Notes: a model not told the origin generated them from the sequence alone. 64,000 bases of DNA from Pseudoclavibacter sp. AY1H1 (GCF_002931055.1 NZ_PSXX01000004.1:186001-250000), one strand, 5' to 3'; positions 44,264 through 53,831 are shown, counted from the first letter of the stretch. A program made the numbers and translations.

Positions 44264-44315
44264 GACTCACCTTTCAGTTTGGCTAAAGCCGAGCGTAGCA
44301 ACATTCAATTTACGT

Positions 44316-44361
44316 GAAGCCTTTCGCTTCCTAGCTTGGAGGGAGTCAGACGAAAGGCTCC
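44316..44361 (+). promoter_or_regulatory. Inverted repeat covering the ribosome site of the PrpF-like gene
   Basis: GAAGCCTTTCG (44316-44326) can pair with CGAAAGGCTCC (44351-44361), 10 of 11 positions. The right arm contains GAAAGG, the only ribosome-binding sequence before the ATG at 44365. As RNA it could hide the site; as DNA it could be part of a LysR target. Confidence 0.45.
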
Positions 44362-44364
44362 ACG

Positions 44365-45468
44365 ATGCAAACCCCAGCAACCCTCATGCGAGGCGGCACC
44401 AGCAAGTGCTGGATCTTCGATTCCCGAGATGTCCCTGCGGACCGAGCGGCGCTCACCGCACTGCTCGTCGACACGTTCGGCGCAGAGGACCCGCGGCAGC
44501 TCGACGGCGTCGGCGGCGGCACCTCCGTCACCTCGAAGGCCGCCATCGTGTCGAGGAGCGCCGACCCCGCCTTCGACATCGACTACCTCTTCGCGCAGGT
44601 CGCCGTCGGCGAATCCGTCGTCGAGTGGGGCAGCAACTGCGGGAACTGCGCCACCGCGGTCGCGCTCTGGGCCGTCGACACCTTCGACCTCGCACACGGG
44701 GCGCCGAGCACGGAGGTGCGGATGCGCAACCTCAACACGGGCGCAGAGGTGACCGCTCGGGTGGACACCGAGGAGCACGAGGCGACCGTGAGCGTCCCCG
44801 GCGTCCGGGGAGCCGGCACCGCCGTCGACCTCGCCTTCATCAACCCGGTCGGCTCGACCACGGGAAGCCTCTGGCCCACAGGCAACCACCGAGACGAGCT
44901 CACCGTCGACGGACTCACCGTGGCGGTCTCGATGGCGGATGCCGGAGCCCCGGTCGCGCTTGTCGAGGCAGACTCGCTCGGCGTCTCGGCCGCCGCGACC
45001 GAGGAGCAGGTGCGCCAGTACGTTCCGATGCTGCGCAAGATCCGCGCCCGCACCGCCGTGGCGATGGGCATCGCACCCTCCATCGACGAGGCCTTCGACG
45101 CGATCCCGAAGGTCGGCATCGTCGGCCCGCCCGTCGACTACGTGACGTCGCTCGGGGAGCCGGTCAGCGCCAACGACTACGACGTCTCGGTCCGCATGCT
45201 CTCGATGAACAACCCGCATCCGACCATCGGCCTGACCAGCGCGGTGGCCATCGCCCTCGCGACGACCGCCACCGACTCGGTCCTCGGACCAGTCGGCCAG
45301 CCGGCGGATGCTGCGTCCTCCACTTCGGCCCTCGACGTCCGGGTGATCACCATCGGCACGCTCGGCGGCACCCTCCGCTGCGAGGTCGAGATCTCCGCGG
45401 ACGGCTCACGCGTCCTCCTGCGACGCGCTGCCCGCCGGCTCGCCGACTCGCAGCTCTACGTGCGGTGA
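44365..45468 (+). CDS. PrpF-family carboxylate isomerase/tautomerase
   Basis: 367-residue protein of the PrpF family, two diaminopimelate-epimerase-like halves. LMRGGTSKCWIF, GGGTSVTSKAAIV (with the catalytic Lys region) and WGSNCGNCATA are conserved. Relatives are 2-methylaconitate isomerase and 4-oxalomesaconate tautomerase. There is no prpD or acnD nearby; the partner is a carboxylate transporter, so a plant- or aromatic-derived tricarboxylate is a plausible substrate. The exact reaction is not decidable from sequence. Confidence 0.87.
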   Translation: MQTPATLMRGGTSKCWIFDSRDVPADRAALTALLVDTFGAEDPRQLDGVGGGTSVTSKAAIVSRSADPAFDIDYLFAQVAVGESVVEWGSNCGNCATAVALWAVDTFDLAHGAPSTEVRMRNLNTGAEVTARVDTEEHEATVSVPGVRGAGTAVDLAFINPVGSTTGSLWPTGNHRDELTVDGLTVAVSMADAGAPVALVEADSLGVSAAATEEQVRQYVPMLRKIRARTAVAMGIAPSIDEAFDAIPKVGIVGPPVDYVTSLGEPVSANDYDVSVRMLSMNNPHPTIGLTSAVAIALATTATDSVLGPVGQPADAASSTSALDVRVITIGTLGGTLRCEVEISADGSRVLLRRAARRLADSQLYVR

Positions 45469-45515
45469 GCACGCCCCCACTGGCATATTCTCCATCCTGA
45501 TCCGAAAGCGTGACA

Positions 45516-46802
45516 ATGTCGTCCACTGAAATCCTTCCTCTCATCGCACTGATCGCGATGTTCGTGATCGCCACGATCTTCCCCATCAACATCGGCTTCC
45601 TCGGGTTCGTCGGAGCCTTCGCCGTCGGAGCCATCTACCTCGGCTTCGACGACAAGGAGATCCTGTCCGCGTTCCCCGGCTCGATCGTGCTCACGATCGT
45701 GGGCGTCACGTACTTCTTCGGCATGGCCAAGAAGAACGGCACGATCGACCTCTTGGTCAACGTGTGCATCCGCGCAGTGCGGGGCCGCGTCTCCCTCATC
45801 CCCTGGGTCTTCTTCGCGGTCGCATCGTTCCTGACCGCGCTCGGCACGTTCAGCCCGGCCGCCGTGGCCCTGATCGCACCCGCCGCGATGACGTTCGCAG
45901 CCCGCAGCCGGATGAGCCCGCTGGTGATGGGCATCATGACCATCAACGGCGCCCACGCCGGGGCGTTCTCGCCGATCTCGGTCTCCGGGATCATCGTGCG
46001 CGACCTCGTCGAGGGCAACGGACTCGCCATCGAGCCCTGGTCGCTCTTCTTCGCCAGCTACGGCATCAACACCCTCCTGTCGATCCTGACCGTCGTGGTC
46101 TACGCCGTCGCGAGCCGAGTGCGCACACTCGAGTACACGGCGACCGGCTCCATCACCACCGCCGGCGCCCACGACATCGACGACGAAGGCCCTTCGAAGG
46201 CGAACCGCGTCCAGGCGCTCACGCTCGCGCTGATCGCCGTGATCCTGGTCCTTGTCCTGGTCTTCCACCTGCCGATCAGCTTCATCGCCATCGCGGCGGG
46301 CGTCGTGCTGGCCTTCACCGATCTGAAGAAGCAGAGCGACGCGATCGCCGGCATCAGCTGGTCCACCGTGCTCCTGGTCTCCGGCATGATCACCTACGTG
46401 TCGATCCTCCAGGAGCTCGGCACGATCGACCACCTCGCCGACATGGCCCTCCTCATCGGAGCTCCGATCGTGGTCGCGCTGGTGCTCTGCTACGTGATCG
46501 GCCTGACGTCCGCCTTCGCCTCCTCAACTGCCCTCCTGACGGCGATCATCCCCCTGGCGATGCCGCTGCTGGAGATGGGCGCGCTCCCCATCGTGGGAGT
46601 CGTCGCGGCCCTCTCCATCTCGGCCACCGTCGTCGACGTCTCACCGTTCTCCACGAACGGCGCGCTGGTGCTCGCGAACGCGCAGGGCATCGACCGCCGC
46701 GTCTTCTACAAGCATCTGCTGCTCAACGCGGTGGCCGTCGTCGCGATCGCCCCGCTGCTCTGCTGGCTGATCCTCGTCATCGTCCCCAACGCGGTCGGGT
46801 AG
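45516..46802 (+). CDS. MatC-type dicarboxylate transporter (SLC13-like)
   Basis: 428 residues from the ATG at 45516 (a GTG two codons earlier is possible). About 11-12 membrane helices. The N-terminus resembles the MatC N-terminal domain (IALIAMFVIATIFPINIGFL), with GTFSPAAVALIAPAAM and NGAHAGAFSPISVSG as the two re-entrant motifs. A cytoplasmic loop of about 30 polar residues divides the halves. Follows the PrpF-like gene by 47 bp. Probably imports the di- or tricarboxylate that the isomerase processes. Confidence 0.85.
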   Translation: MSSTEILPLIALIAMFVIATIFPINIGFLGFVGAFAVGAIYLGFDDKEILSAFPGSIVLTIVGVTYFFGMAKKNGTIDLLVNVCIRAVRGRVSLIPWVFFAVASFLTALGTFSPAAVALIAPAAMTFAARSRMSPLVMGIMTINGAHAGAFSPISVSGIIVRDLVEGNGLAIEPWSLFFASYGINTLLSILTVVVYAVASRVRTLEYTATGSITTAGAHDIDDEGPSKANRVQALTLALIAVILVLVLVFHLPISFIAIAAGVVLAFTDLKKQSDAIAGISWSTVLLVSGMITYVSILQELGTIDHLADMALLIGAPIVVALVLCYVIGLTSAFASSTALLTAIIPLAMPLLEMGALPIVGVVAALSISATVVDVSPFSTNGALVLANAQGIDRRVFYKHLLLNAVAVVAIAPLLCWLILVIVPNAVG

Positions 46803-46837
46803 CTCTGCCCACAGAAGAACACGGCCCGCAACAGAGC

Positions 46838-46881
46838 ACGGCCCGCTGCCGCATCCCGAGACGGGAGCGCCAGCGGGCCGT
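46838..46881. terminator. Hairpin between the transporter and DUF1349 genes
   Basis: 11-bp perfect arms (46838-46848 and 46871-46881). The loop contains its own TCCCG/CGGGA stem. Convergent genes on both sides. Confidence 0.75.
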
Positions 46882-46885
46882 TGCC

Positions 46886-47485
46886 TCACGGGTGCAGCGA
46901 GTCGTCCGCCCGCGTCGTCCGCCACGAGGTGAAGTGCACCACCAGGCCGCTCCGCGACGGCGCGCAGCAGAACGGGCCGGCCGCGACGCGCGCATCGGCA
47001 GCCAGCGGTGCCACTCGAACGAGGCGCCACGGCTCGGCGTCCACCCGGGCGCGGATGGTGACGGCGTTGCCCTCCCGGCTCGCGCGCACCGCGACACGGC
47101 GGCCACCCCACTCGGGCACTGGAGCCAGCGACCAATCCGACTCGGACCTGGTGACCACGGCCCCCAGCTGCTCCTGCCCGTCGCTCAGCTCGATGCCGGC
47201 CTTGATCCAGGTCTCGTCGTCGACCCTGAGGAAGATCCCAGCCTGGTCGAACTGCTCGGTGAAGTCCACGATGAACTCCACCTCGACGGCGGAATCCTGC
47301 TCGAACGGACGCAGCAGCGCGTGCTCGGTGTCGTGGATGAACCCGTAGGACGTGGTGCGCCACGCGTCGCTGCCCTCGACGGCGGTGACGCGGAGCCCGT
47401 CCTCGCTCGCCTCCGCGGCAACCGGCTCGTTGGTCCAGTGACCGTCACCCCACGGGATGCTCGTCGCGTTCAGTTCCGTCATCAT
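46886..47485 (-). CDS. DUF1349 family protein
   Basis: 199-residue beta-sandwich protein of the DUF1349/regulation-of-enolase type (concanavalin-like fold): WRTTSYGFIHDTEHALL, FDQAGIFLRVDDETWIKAG and WRLVRVAPL are the conserved blocks. No signal peptide. Members are found in bacteria and fungi without an agreed function; a sugar-binding role is possible. Solitary, 129 bp before the iron operon's last gene. Confidence 0.82.
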   Translation of the reverse strand: MMTELNATSIPWGDGHWTNEPVAAEASEDGLRVTAVEGSDAWRTTSYGFIHDTEHALLRPFEQDSAVEVEFIVDFTEQFDQAGIFLRVDDETWIKAGIELSDGQEQLGAVVTRSESDWSLAPVPEWGGRRVAVRASREGNAVTIRARVDAEPWRLVRVAPLAADARVAAGPFCCAPSRSGLVVHFTSWRTTRADDSLHP

Positions 47486-47614
47486 CGACTCCGTTCAGCT
47501 CGGCTCGGTTCGGTTCGGGGCGGCACGCGCAGCCCAGGTCGAGCGTGCGCGCCATCAGGTCGTTCCGCAGTCCATCATCGCTGTCGAGCGCACTGCCCTG
47601 CCGAACCGCTCCCC

Positions 47615-48460
47615 TTACTCCGTCCACACCCCTTCGCGCGGAATCACGAGCGGCGTGCCGGTCTCCGGGTCGTCGATGATGCGGCAGGGCAGTGAGAAGA
47701 CGTCCTCGACGAGCTCTGCGGTGAGCACCTCGCCCGGTTTGCCCTGGGCGACGATCTCGCCGTCGCGCATGACCACGAGGTGCGTCGCGAAACGGGCCGC
47801 CTGGTTGAGGTCGTGCAGCACGGCGACCAGCGTGCGCCCCTCGCCGCGGAGCCGCCGGAACAGCTCGAGCAGCTCGTACTGGTGGGAGATGTCGAGGAAC
47901 GTCGTGGGCTCGTCGAGCAGCAGCACGGGTGCTTCCTGCGCGAGCGCCATCGCGACCCACACGCGCTGCCGCTGACCGCCGGACAGCTCGTCCACGAACC
48001 GCGACGACAGCGCATCCACCCGCGTCGCGGCCATCGCGTCGGTGACGGCGCGCTCGTCGGCCTCCGACCAGCGGTCGAACATGCCCTGGTGCGGGAACCG
48101 GCCCCGCGCGACGAGGTCGGCGACCCGGATGCCCTCAGGGGCGAGCGACGTCTGTGGCAGCAAGCCGAGGCGCTTCGCGACGTCCTTCGTCTTGAGTGTG
48201 AAGATGTCGCTGCCATCGAGCAGCACACTGCCGTCGCTCGGTTTGAGGAGCCGGGCGAGGGCCTTCAGCAGCGTCGACTTGCCGCACGCGTTCGGCCCGA
48301 TGATGACGGTGAACGAATGCGCCGGCACCTCGAAGTCGAGGCCCTCGATGATGGGCTGCGCGTCGTAGCCGACGTGCACGGAGGTGGCCTTGAGCTCAGC
48401 CGCGACCAGGCCCGTCGCAGGGCCCGCCAGGCTCGCTGTATCCGCTTCGATCGTCATCAC
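47615..48460 (-). CDS. Ferric-siderophore ABC transporter ATPase (FecE/FepC-like)
   Basis: 281 residues, one ABC domain: Walker A GPNACGKST, signature LSGGQRQRV, Walker B VLLLDEPTTFLD and an H-loop VLHDLNQAARF, all intact. The LDISHQYELLELFRRL segment is typical of siderophore ATPases. Last gene of a five-gene operon and overlaps the permease gene before it by ATGA. Confidence 0.94.
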   Translation of the reverse strand: MMTIEADTASLAGPATGLVAAELKATSVHVGYDAQPIIEGLDFEVPAHSFTVIIGPNACGKSTLLKALARLLKPSDGSVLLDGSDIFTLKTKDVAKRLGLLPQTSLAPEGIRVADLVARGRFPHQGMFDRWSEADERAVTDAMAATRVDALSSRFVDELSGGQRQRVWVAMALAQEAPVLLLDEPTTFLDISHQYELLELFRRLRGEGRTLVAVLHDLNQAARFATHLVVMRDGEIVAQGKPGEVLTAELVEDVFSLPCRIIDDPETGTPLVIPREGVWTE

Positions 48461-49551
48461 TGACGTCCCTTCTTCGTGGTCTGCTCGTGCACGAGCAGCC
48501 AGGCGAGGTAGATGCCGCCGACGCAGACGGTGAGCACGCCGACTGGGAGGTCGACGAGCTGCGCGACGAGGTCGGCGGAGACGAGGAGGAGCGCGCCCAC
48601 GAGCGCCGACGGCAGGAGCTGCAGGCTTGCACCCTTGGTCAGCCGGCGCGCGATCTGCGGGGCGGCGAGCGAGATGAACGAGATGGGTCCGGCCGCTGCC
48701 GTGACGAGCGCCGTCAGCGCGACCCCGACGAGGGTCGAGAAGGCGCGCGTGCGGTTCGCGTGCACACCGAGCGACAGCGCCGCGTCGTCACCCACCTCGA
48801 GCGCCGCGAGCGGACGCCCGAGGAACCCGCATCCCACCACCAGCGCGGCGAAGATGAGCGTCGCCGGCAGCAGCTGCGCGTAGCCGAGCGCGCTCAGCGA
48901 GCCGGAGCCCCAGACGGCGGCGAGCATCGCCTGCTCCTGGCTGACCCGCATCATCATGAGCGCGTTGAGAGACGCGAGCATGGCGCTCGCGCCGATGCCC
49001 ACGATGATGAGCCGGAACGGACGGAGTCCCTTCCGGTAGGCGAGCAGGTAGACGGCCGCCGCGACGACGGCCCCGCCGAGCAGGGCCCCCGCTCCGATGG
49101 CGTAGTACGAGGTCGAGCCGATCCAGAGCATCACGATGATCGCGCCCGTGTAGGAGCCCGTCGAGAAGCCGATGATGTCAGGCGAGCCGAGCGGGTTGCG
49201 GGTGATCGACTGGAAGATCGCGCCGCTTGCGCCGAGCGCGAGGCCGGCCAGCACGGCGAACAGGAACCGCGGGAGGCGCCACTCGAACACGACGAGCCGA
49301 TGCGCCCTCGATGCATCCGAATCGAAGAGCGCCGTCAGCACCTCCCAGGGCGAGAGGGCGAGCGTGCCGTAGCCGAGCGAGACGACGCCGAGCGCCAGCA
49401 CGGCGACGACGATCGCGCCGCACACGACGACCGCGCGGCGGCGGTGGAGGTTGGAGAAGCGGCCGAAGCGCACGGCGTAGGTGCGGTCGCCGAAGTCGAT
49501 GCCGCGGGCAGCAGTTGCGGCGACGGCGGTTCTCTCACGTGTCGCGGTCAT
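48457..49551 (-). CDS. FecCD-family siderophore permease (second)
   Basis: 364 residues with about ten helices of the FecCD family: LPRFLFAVLAGLALGASGAI, TRNPLGSPDIIGFSTGS and the C-terminal LAAPQIARRLTKG. Overlaps both neighbours by four bases. Forms a heterodimeric channel with the permease at 49548. Confidence 0.93.
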   Translation of the reverse strand: MTATRERTAVAATAARGIDFGDRTYAVRFGRFSNLHRRRAVVVCGAIVVAVLALGVVSLGYGTLALSPWEVLTALFDSDASRAHRLVVFEWRLPRFLFAVLAGLALGASGAIFQSITRNPLGSPDIIGFSTGSYTGAIIVMLWIGSTSYYAIGAGALLGGAVVAAAVYLLAYRKGLRPFRLIIVGIGASAMLASLNALMMMRVSQEQAMLAAVWGSGSLSALGYAQLLPATLIFAALVVGCGFLGRPLAALEVGDDAALSLGVHANRTRAFSTLVGVALTALVTAAAGPISFISLAAPQIARRLTKGASLQLLPSALVGALLLVSADLVAQLVDLPVGVLTVCVGGIYLAWLLVHEQTTKKGRQ

Positions 49552-50627
49552 AGTCCGCTCACCTTCTTGCGGCGCACGAGGCCGATGAGCACGGGGGCTC
49601 CGATGATCGCGGTCACGAGCCCCACCCGCAGCTCTCCGGACGGCAGCACGATGCGGCCGAGAATGTCGGCGGCCAGCAGCAGGATGGGCGATATGACGAT
49701 CGACATGACGATGATCCAGCGCTGGTCGGGCCCGACGAACCAGCGCACGACGTGCGGCACCATGAGGCCGACGAAGCCGATCGGGCCGGCGATCGCGACG
49801 GCGGTGCCAGCGAGCAGCGTCACGGCGATGACCACGAGCACTCGGGTCGAGCGGATGCGCACCCCGAGCGAGGCTGCGAGCTCGTCACCCAGCGACAGCG
49901 CGTTGAGGGAGCGGGCGCAGAACAGCGCGAGCACCACCCCGACGATGATGAGGGGCAGGCACGTGAGCACCACGTCCATCGACCTCCCGCCGATGGACCC
50001 GACCCCCCAGAACCGGGTCACGTTGAGGGCGTCGATGTTCTTCAGCACGATGGCCGAGGTGAAGCCGCCGAGCACGGCGCTGATCGCAACGCCCGCGAGC
50101 GTGAGGGTGAGGGGCGTCGCCTTGCCGCCGCCGACCGAGCCCATGGCGTAGACGAGCATGGTCGCGAGGAACGCCCCGATGAGCGCGAACCACACGTACT
50201 GGCCGGGGGCGGTGAAGCCGAAGAGGCCGACCGCGAGCGTCACGACGAAGCTCGCGCCGGCATTGACGCCGAGGATGCCGGGGTCGGCGAGCGGGTTGCG
50301 GGTGAACGCCTGGATGAGGGCGCCGCACAGCCCGAGCGCGGGCCCGACGACAAGCCCCACGAGGGTCCGCGGGATGCGCAGGTCGAGCACCATGACGTGC
50401 TCTTCGGTGGCGCGCGAGCCGAGCAGGCCCTCCCAGACCACCTCGGGCGAGATGGCTCGCGCGCCGACGAAGATGCTCAGCACGACCGTGCCGACGAGCA
50501 CCGCGAGGGCGATGACAAGCGCGAGGGTGCGCTTGGCGTTGCTGCTCGCCAGGCCGCTCCCGCTCGGGTCCCGGGGGTTCGAGCGAGCCGCCCCGACGCT
50601 CGGACCCGCCGTGCTGATCGTCGCCAC
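49548..50627 (-). CDS. FecCD-family siderophore permease (first)
   Basis: 359 residues from a GTG at 50627, eight bases after the preceding stop; longer frames run into the neighbouring gene. FecCD motifs: RIPRTLVGLVVGPALGLCGA, TRNPLADPGILGVNAGA, and LMVPHVVRWFVGPDQR. About 25 residues of variable N-terminus precede the first helix. Confidence 0.92.
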   Translation of the reverse strand: MATISTAGPSVGAARSNPRDPSGSGLASSNAKRTLALVIALAVLVGTVVLSIFVGARAISPEVVWEGLLGSRATEEHVMVLDLRIPRTLVGLVVGPALGLCGALIQAFTRNPLADPGILGVNAGASFVVTLAVGLFGFTAPGQYVWFALIGAFLATMLVYAMGSVGGGKATPLTLTLAGVAISAVLGGFTSAIVLKNIDALNVTRFWGVGSIGGRSMDVVLTCLPLIIVGVVLALFCARSLNALSLGDELAASLGVRIRSTRVLVVIAVTLLAGTAVAIAGPIGFVGLMVPHVVRWFVGPDQRWIIVMSIVISPILLLAADILGRIVLPSGELRVGLVTAIIGAPVLIGLVRRKKVSGL

Positions 50628-50634
50628 GGCGCTG

Positions 50635-51579
50635 CTAGAGGCCGACCGAGGCGTAGATGCGGAAGACCTCGTCCATGCGGGTCTCCTCATCCATCTCCGG
50701 TTCGCCGTCGCCGGTCTCGCCGTAGAGGTCCATGATCTGCTGCTTGATCGACTCGTCGAGCGCCTCCCACTTGGCCGACCAGGCCTCGACCTCGTAGGTC
50801 CAGTAGCCGACGACCTTGTACGCGGAGCCGGGGAGGCCGAGGGTGTGGCGGAGGTGGCTGCGCACCTCTCGTGTGACGCGCGTCTCGCCGGCCACCCACA
50901 CGTAGACGCTGCCGTCGTTCGGGATGTCGAGGCGGCGCACGGCCTCGACGAGGCGGCTCGGCCGGTGGCCGTTGCCGGAGCCGCGCACCCAGTGCGCCGC
51001 CTTGAGCTCGACCGACGGGAGCAGCTCGTAGCCCGCATCCCGGATCTCGCAGACGATCTCCGTCTCGACGTGTGGCGTCAGCTCGGCGATGCGCAGTGCG
51101 GCAGGCAGGGCCGGCTCGTCGCAGATGAGCACCTGCTTGGTGACACCCTCGGGCAGCGCGTACAGGTCGCGCGGCGGGTTGATGCCGAGTACGTAGCCGG
51201 GCTTCGCGCCGAGCACCCACGTGCTCGCGATCCCGCCCTCGTGCACGACGAAGTCGATGTCGATCTCACCAGGCCGGTGGTCGCGGATCGTGTACGTGCG
51301 CATCTGCGATGGCTCGACACCCTCCTCGTAGTCCCAGCCGCGGCCCGAGACGAACGGCAGGCGCGGCTCGAGGTGCGCCTCGTCGGGGAAGAAGAGGCGC
51401 ACGTACTCGTCGCCGATCCCCGTCGTGGGGTAGTCGAGCAGGTCGTCGCCGCCGAACGTGACCCGCAGCATCCCGGGACCAAGCTGCCGCACGCCCGTCA
51501 CGACGGCGCGGTGGATGCGCTCGACGTAGCCGCTTCCTGCTGTCTCAGATTCGGTTCCGGCTTCGGTGAGGGCGGTCAT
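50635..51579 (-). CDS. Siderophore-interacting protein (FAD-dependent ferric reductase)
   Basis: 314 residues from the ATG at 51579, overlapping the binding-protein stop by ATGA. SIP family: a FAD-binding barrel with MRTYTIRDHRPGEIDIDFV, then a NAD(P)H-binding half with ICDEPALPAALRI and VWVAGETRVTREVRSHL. It reduces Fe(III)-siderophore in the cytoplasm and so releases iron after import by the neighbouring ABC genes. Confidence 0.94.
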   Translation of the reverse strand: MTALTEAGTESETAGSGYVERIHRAVVTGVRQLGPGMLRVTFGGDDLLDYPTTGIGDEYVRLFFPDEAHLEPRLPFVSGRGWDYEEGVEPSQMRTYTIRDHRPGEIDIDFVVHEGGIASTWVLGAKPGYVLGINPPRDLYALPEGVTKQVLICDEPALPAALRIAELTPHVETEIVCEIRDAGYELLPSVELKAAHWVRGSGNGHRPSRLVEAVRRLDIPNDGSVYVWVAGETRVTREVRSHLRHTLGLPGSAYKVVGYWTYEVEAWSAKWEALDESIKQQIMDLYGETGDGEPEMDEETRMDEVFRIYASVGL

Positions 51580-52694
51580 TCCGCGCCTCCGACTCCGTTG
51601 CCGTCGATGGCGGAGTTCAGCATGGGAACGAACTCGTCGATGGCCCACGGGATGGAGAGGGGCGTGGGTGCGTTGGTCGCCATGGCGAGCGGCTCGCTCT
51701 CGAGGAACAGGTAGTGGCCGGTGGCAATGGGCTCCCACAGCTTGAACGTGGGGTGGTTGAGCGTGTAGTCGAGCTCTTCCTTGCTGTTCGACCAGGCGAC
51801 GAAGATGTCGGCGGGGATGGTGTCGAGCTCCTCGAGGCTCACGGCGCCGTACCAGTTGTCGCCCTCGACGGTGCCGAGCACCGTGTCCATGGCCGGGGTG
51901 TTCTTCAGGCCGAGGTCGGTGAGGAACTGCACCCGCAGGTCGCTCGGGATGTAGATGCCGGCCTCCGTCGCCCCATCGCTGAGGGTGAGCCCGTACGCGA
52001 ACGTCGTGTCGGCGAACCGCGGGTTCTCCTCCTTGACGGTGTCGAGCTGGCTCTGCGTCTCGGCGATGATCTCGTCGGCCTTCGCGGGCTGGCCGAGGCT
52101 GTCGCCGACGATCTCGACGAGCGACTGCCACGACTCGGAGGCCCACGGCTTCTCGGGGTACGCGACCGTCGGGGCGATCTCCGTGAGGCGGTTGTACTCG
52201 ACCTCGGTGAGCCCGGAGTGCGGGGCCAGGATCACGTCGGGCTCGAGCGTGAGGATCTGCTCGAAGTCGAGCTCGTTCGCGTCGTTGTAGTTGAGGATCT
52301 CCGGCATGGTGCCGCCCAGCTCCTCGACCTCCGCGCGGAACCACGGCGAATAGCCTCCCTCGTCGCCGCCCCACGTCTCGGGAATCCCGACGGGCACAGT
52401 GCCGAACGCGGCGACGACGTCCTGCGTCGCCCAGCCGATCGTCACGACCCGCTCTGGTGCTTCCGAGATCGTGGTCTCGCCGAAGGCGTGGGTCATCGTG
52501 ACGGGCAGGGCACCCTCCTCGGCCGCCGTCGCTGTCACTCCGTCAGCCGCTTCGGCGTCACCGGATGCGCAGCCCGCGAGCGCGAGGACCGCGACGGTGG
52601 CCGCGGCGAGCGCTCCGGTCCAGCGGCCGTGCGCCGAGCGTCGCGGCGCGAGACGGGATGAGGTGGACAAGCGACGGGTGACAGCCGAGGTCAA
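51576..52694 (-). CDS. Iron-siderophore binding lipoprotein (FepB/FhuD-like)
   Basis: 372 residues. A basic N-terminus of about 25 residues, then a lipoprotein signal with lipobox LALAGC. The cluster 2 binding-protein fold follows: PERVVTIGWATQDVVAAFG, ILTLEPDVILAPHSGL and the C-terminal lobe. It delivers ferric siderophore to the FecCD channel and leads the operon, 32 bp after a DtxR-type box. Confidence 0.94.
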   Translation of the reverse strand: MTSAVTRRLSTSSRLAPRRSAHGRWTGALAAATVAVLALAGCASGDAEAADGVTATAAEEGALPVTMTHAFGETTISEAPERVVTIGWATQDVVAAFGTVPVGIPETWGGDEGGYSPWFRAEVEELGGTMPEILNYNDANELDFEQILTLEPDVILAPHSGLTEVEYNRLTEIAPTVAYPEKPWASESWQSLVEIVGDSLGQPAKADEIIAETQSQLDTVKEENPRFADTTFAYGLTLSDGATEAGIYIPSDLRVQFLTDLGLKNTPAMDTVLGTVEGDNWYGAVSLEELDTIPADIFVAWSNSKEELDYTLNHPTFKLWEPIATGHYLFLESEPLAMATNAPTPLSIPWAIDEFVPMLNSAIDGNGVGGAE

Positions 52695-52725
52695 GGTGGC
52701 TCCATTCGACAGAAGTGCAGACGCT

Positions 52726-52744
52726 AGAGGTAAGGCTTACCTCA
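52726..52744 (-). promoter_or_regulatory. DtxR/IdeR-type iron box of the uptake operon
   Basis: AGAGGTAAGGCTTACCTCA fits the 19-bp DtxR consensus TTAGGTTAGGCTAACCTAA in its core, with both AGGT half-sites and a perfect inner palindrome. It lies just upstream of the binding-protein gene, so iron-bound DtxR/IdeR should repress the operon. Confidence 0.8.
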
Positions 52745-52854
52745 GAACACACCGAGCTTACGGAGGCGGCGTATCGCTTCGCGGTCACTCGGCATCGCAT
52801 TCCTGCCACCTCGGGCGTCGCGCGGGTGCCCTCTCGCCGCGCTACTCTTCGAAG

Positions 52855-53616
52855 GTGAATCAAGACGAGCTGTTCGGGGGGCTGCTCGCCATCTTCGTGC
52901 TCGCGGCCATCGCGATCGGTGCGATCGTCGTGTTCGGCGATCTCAGCATCCGCCCCCGCCCGAAGCGCCTCCCGCTCTGGCAGTACACGCACCGCGTCAT
53001 CGGCAGGGACCAGCCGTTCGTCACCTCGAGTGGGTCGTTCCCGGCGAACGAGCAGCGCCTCTGGGAGCTGTGGGTCGAGAGCCACAAGCCCGGGAAGCTC
53101 GTCGCCGTTCCCGTCGAGGAGCAGGCGCCAGCCCCGGCCACCGTCCCCGCCGAGGGCGACACCGATAGCGGGGACGAGACCGGGGCCGACGGTTCGCCAG
53201 CCAAGCCAGCAGAGCAAGCAGAGACGCGTCAGCTGCGGGTCTCCAGGGTCTCCCGTGAGCTTCGCTCCGTGTATCCGCTGGCCCTGGTGGGCTTCAACGC
53301 CTACTTCGAGGACTACGAGAAGAGCGAGTTCCCCGTCGGCCTCATCGTGCGCGGCAGCGATGGCGTCGCGATGATGACCCTCACCGCGGACGACGTCGTC
53401 GCGTTCGACGAGCGGGGGCGCAGGCTCTGGTCGAGCCGCTGGGAGCGCCTCATCTTCTCCAACGCCCACGACCTGCTCCTGTACAACGGGCACACGCAGA
53501 TCCGCATCGACGACGAAGACCAGCGCGACCTCGTCGAGGCGCTTGTCGTCAAGTACGGCCGACTCGAGCAGATGCACTTCCTGCCGGGCCCCCTGCGCCG
53601 CGACACCGAAGACTGA
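52855..53616 (+). CDS. Hypothetical membrane-anchored protein
   Basis: 253 residues from a GTG at 52855. One N-terminal membrane helix (residues 7-27), then a predicted globular region with a Pro/Glu/Asp-rich linker (about 88-120) that splits it. The second part has a repeated acidic and aromatic pattern (NAYFEDYEKSEFPVG, RLIFSNAHDLLLYNG, QIRIDDEDQRDLVEALV). I do not recognise a family. The divergent iron box may affect it, but nothing else ties it to iron. Confidence 0.7.
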   Translation: MNQDELFGGLLAIFVLAAIAIGAIVVFGDLSIRPRPKRLPLWQYTHRVIGRDQPFVTSSGSFPANEQRLWELWVESHKPGKLVAVPVEEQAPAPATVPAEGDTDSGDETGADGSPAKPAEQAETRQLRVSRVSRELRSVYPLALVGFNAYFEDYEKSEFPVGLIVRGSDGVAMMTLTADDVVAFDERGRRLWSSRWERLIFSNAHDLLLYNGHTQIRIDDEDQRDLVEALVVKYGRLEQMHFLPGPLRRDTED

Positions 53617-53682
53617 CGTCGAGCCGGGCCACTCCTGGCGCTCGCCTCGCCCCGCCGCACGTCCGCCCCGCCCCGCCACTCT

Positions 53683-53754
53683 TCCGTTTCGGGATGGCTT
53701 CCACGCCTGCGGATGGGTTGCAACCCATCCCGAGGCGAGCAACCCATCCCGAGA
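53683..53754. repeat. 72-bp direct repeat, copy 1
   Basis: Contains the perfect 20-bp palindrome GGATGGGTTGCAACCCATCC (53711-53730), then GAGGCGAGCAACCCATCCCG. A single visible substitution (GGGATGG against GAGATGG) separates it from copy 2, 203 bp downstream. Confidence 0.85.
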
Positions 53755-53831
53755 ACCGGAGTTTGGGCGAGATACCGCGCAGAATCGAGCGGAAACCTGG
53801 GGCTAGAGCGAAACGCAGAGCAGCGCAGCAG

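Noticed and set aside
44365-46802. Methylcitrate-cycle genes
   Set aside because: PrpF belongs to that cycle in some bacteria, but prpB, prpC, prpD or acnD are absent and the partner is a transporter.
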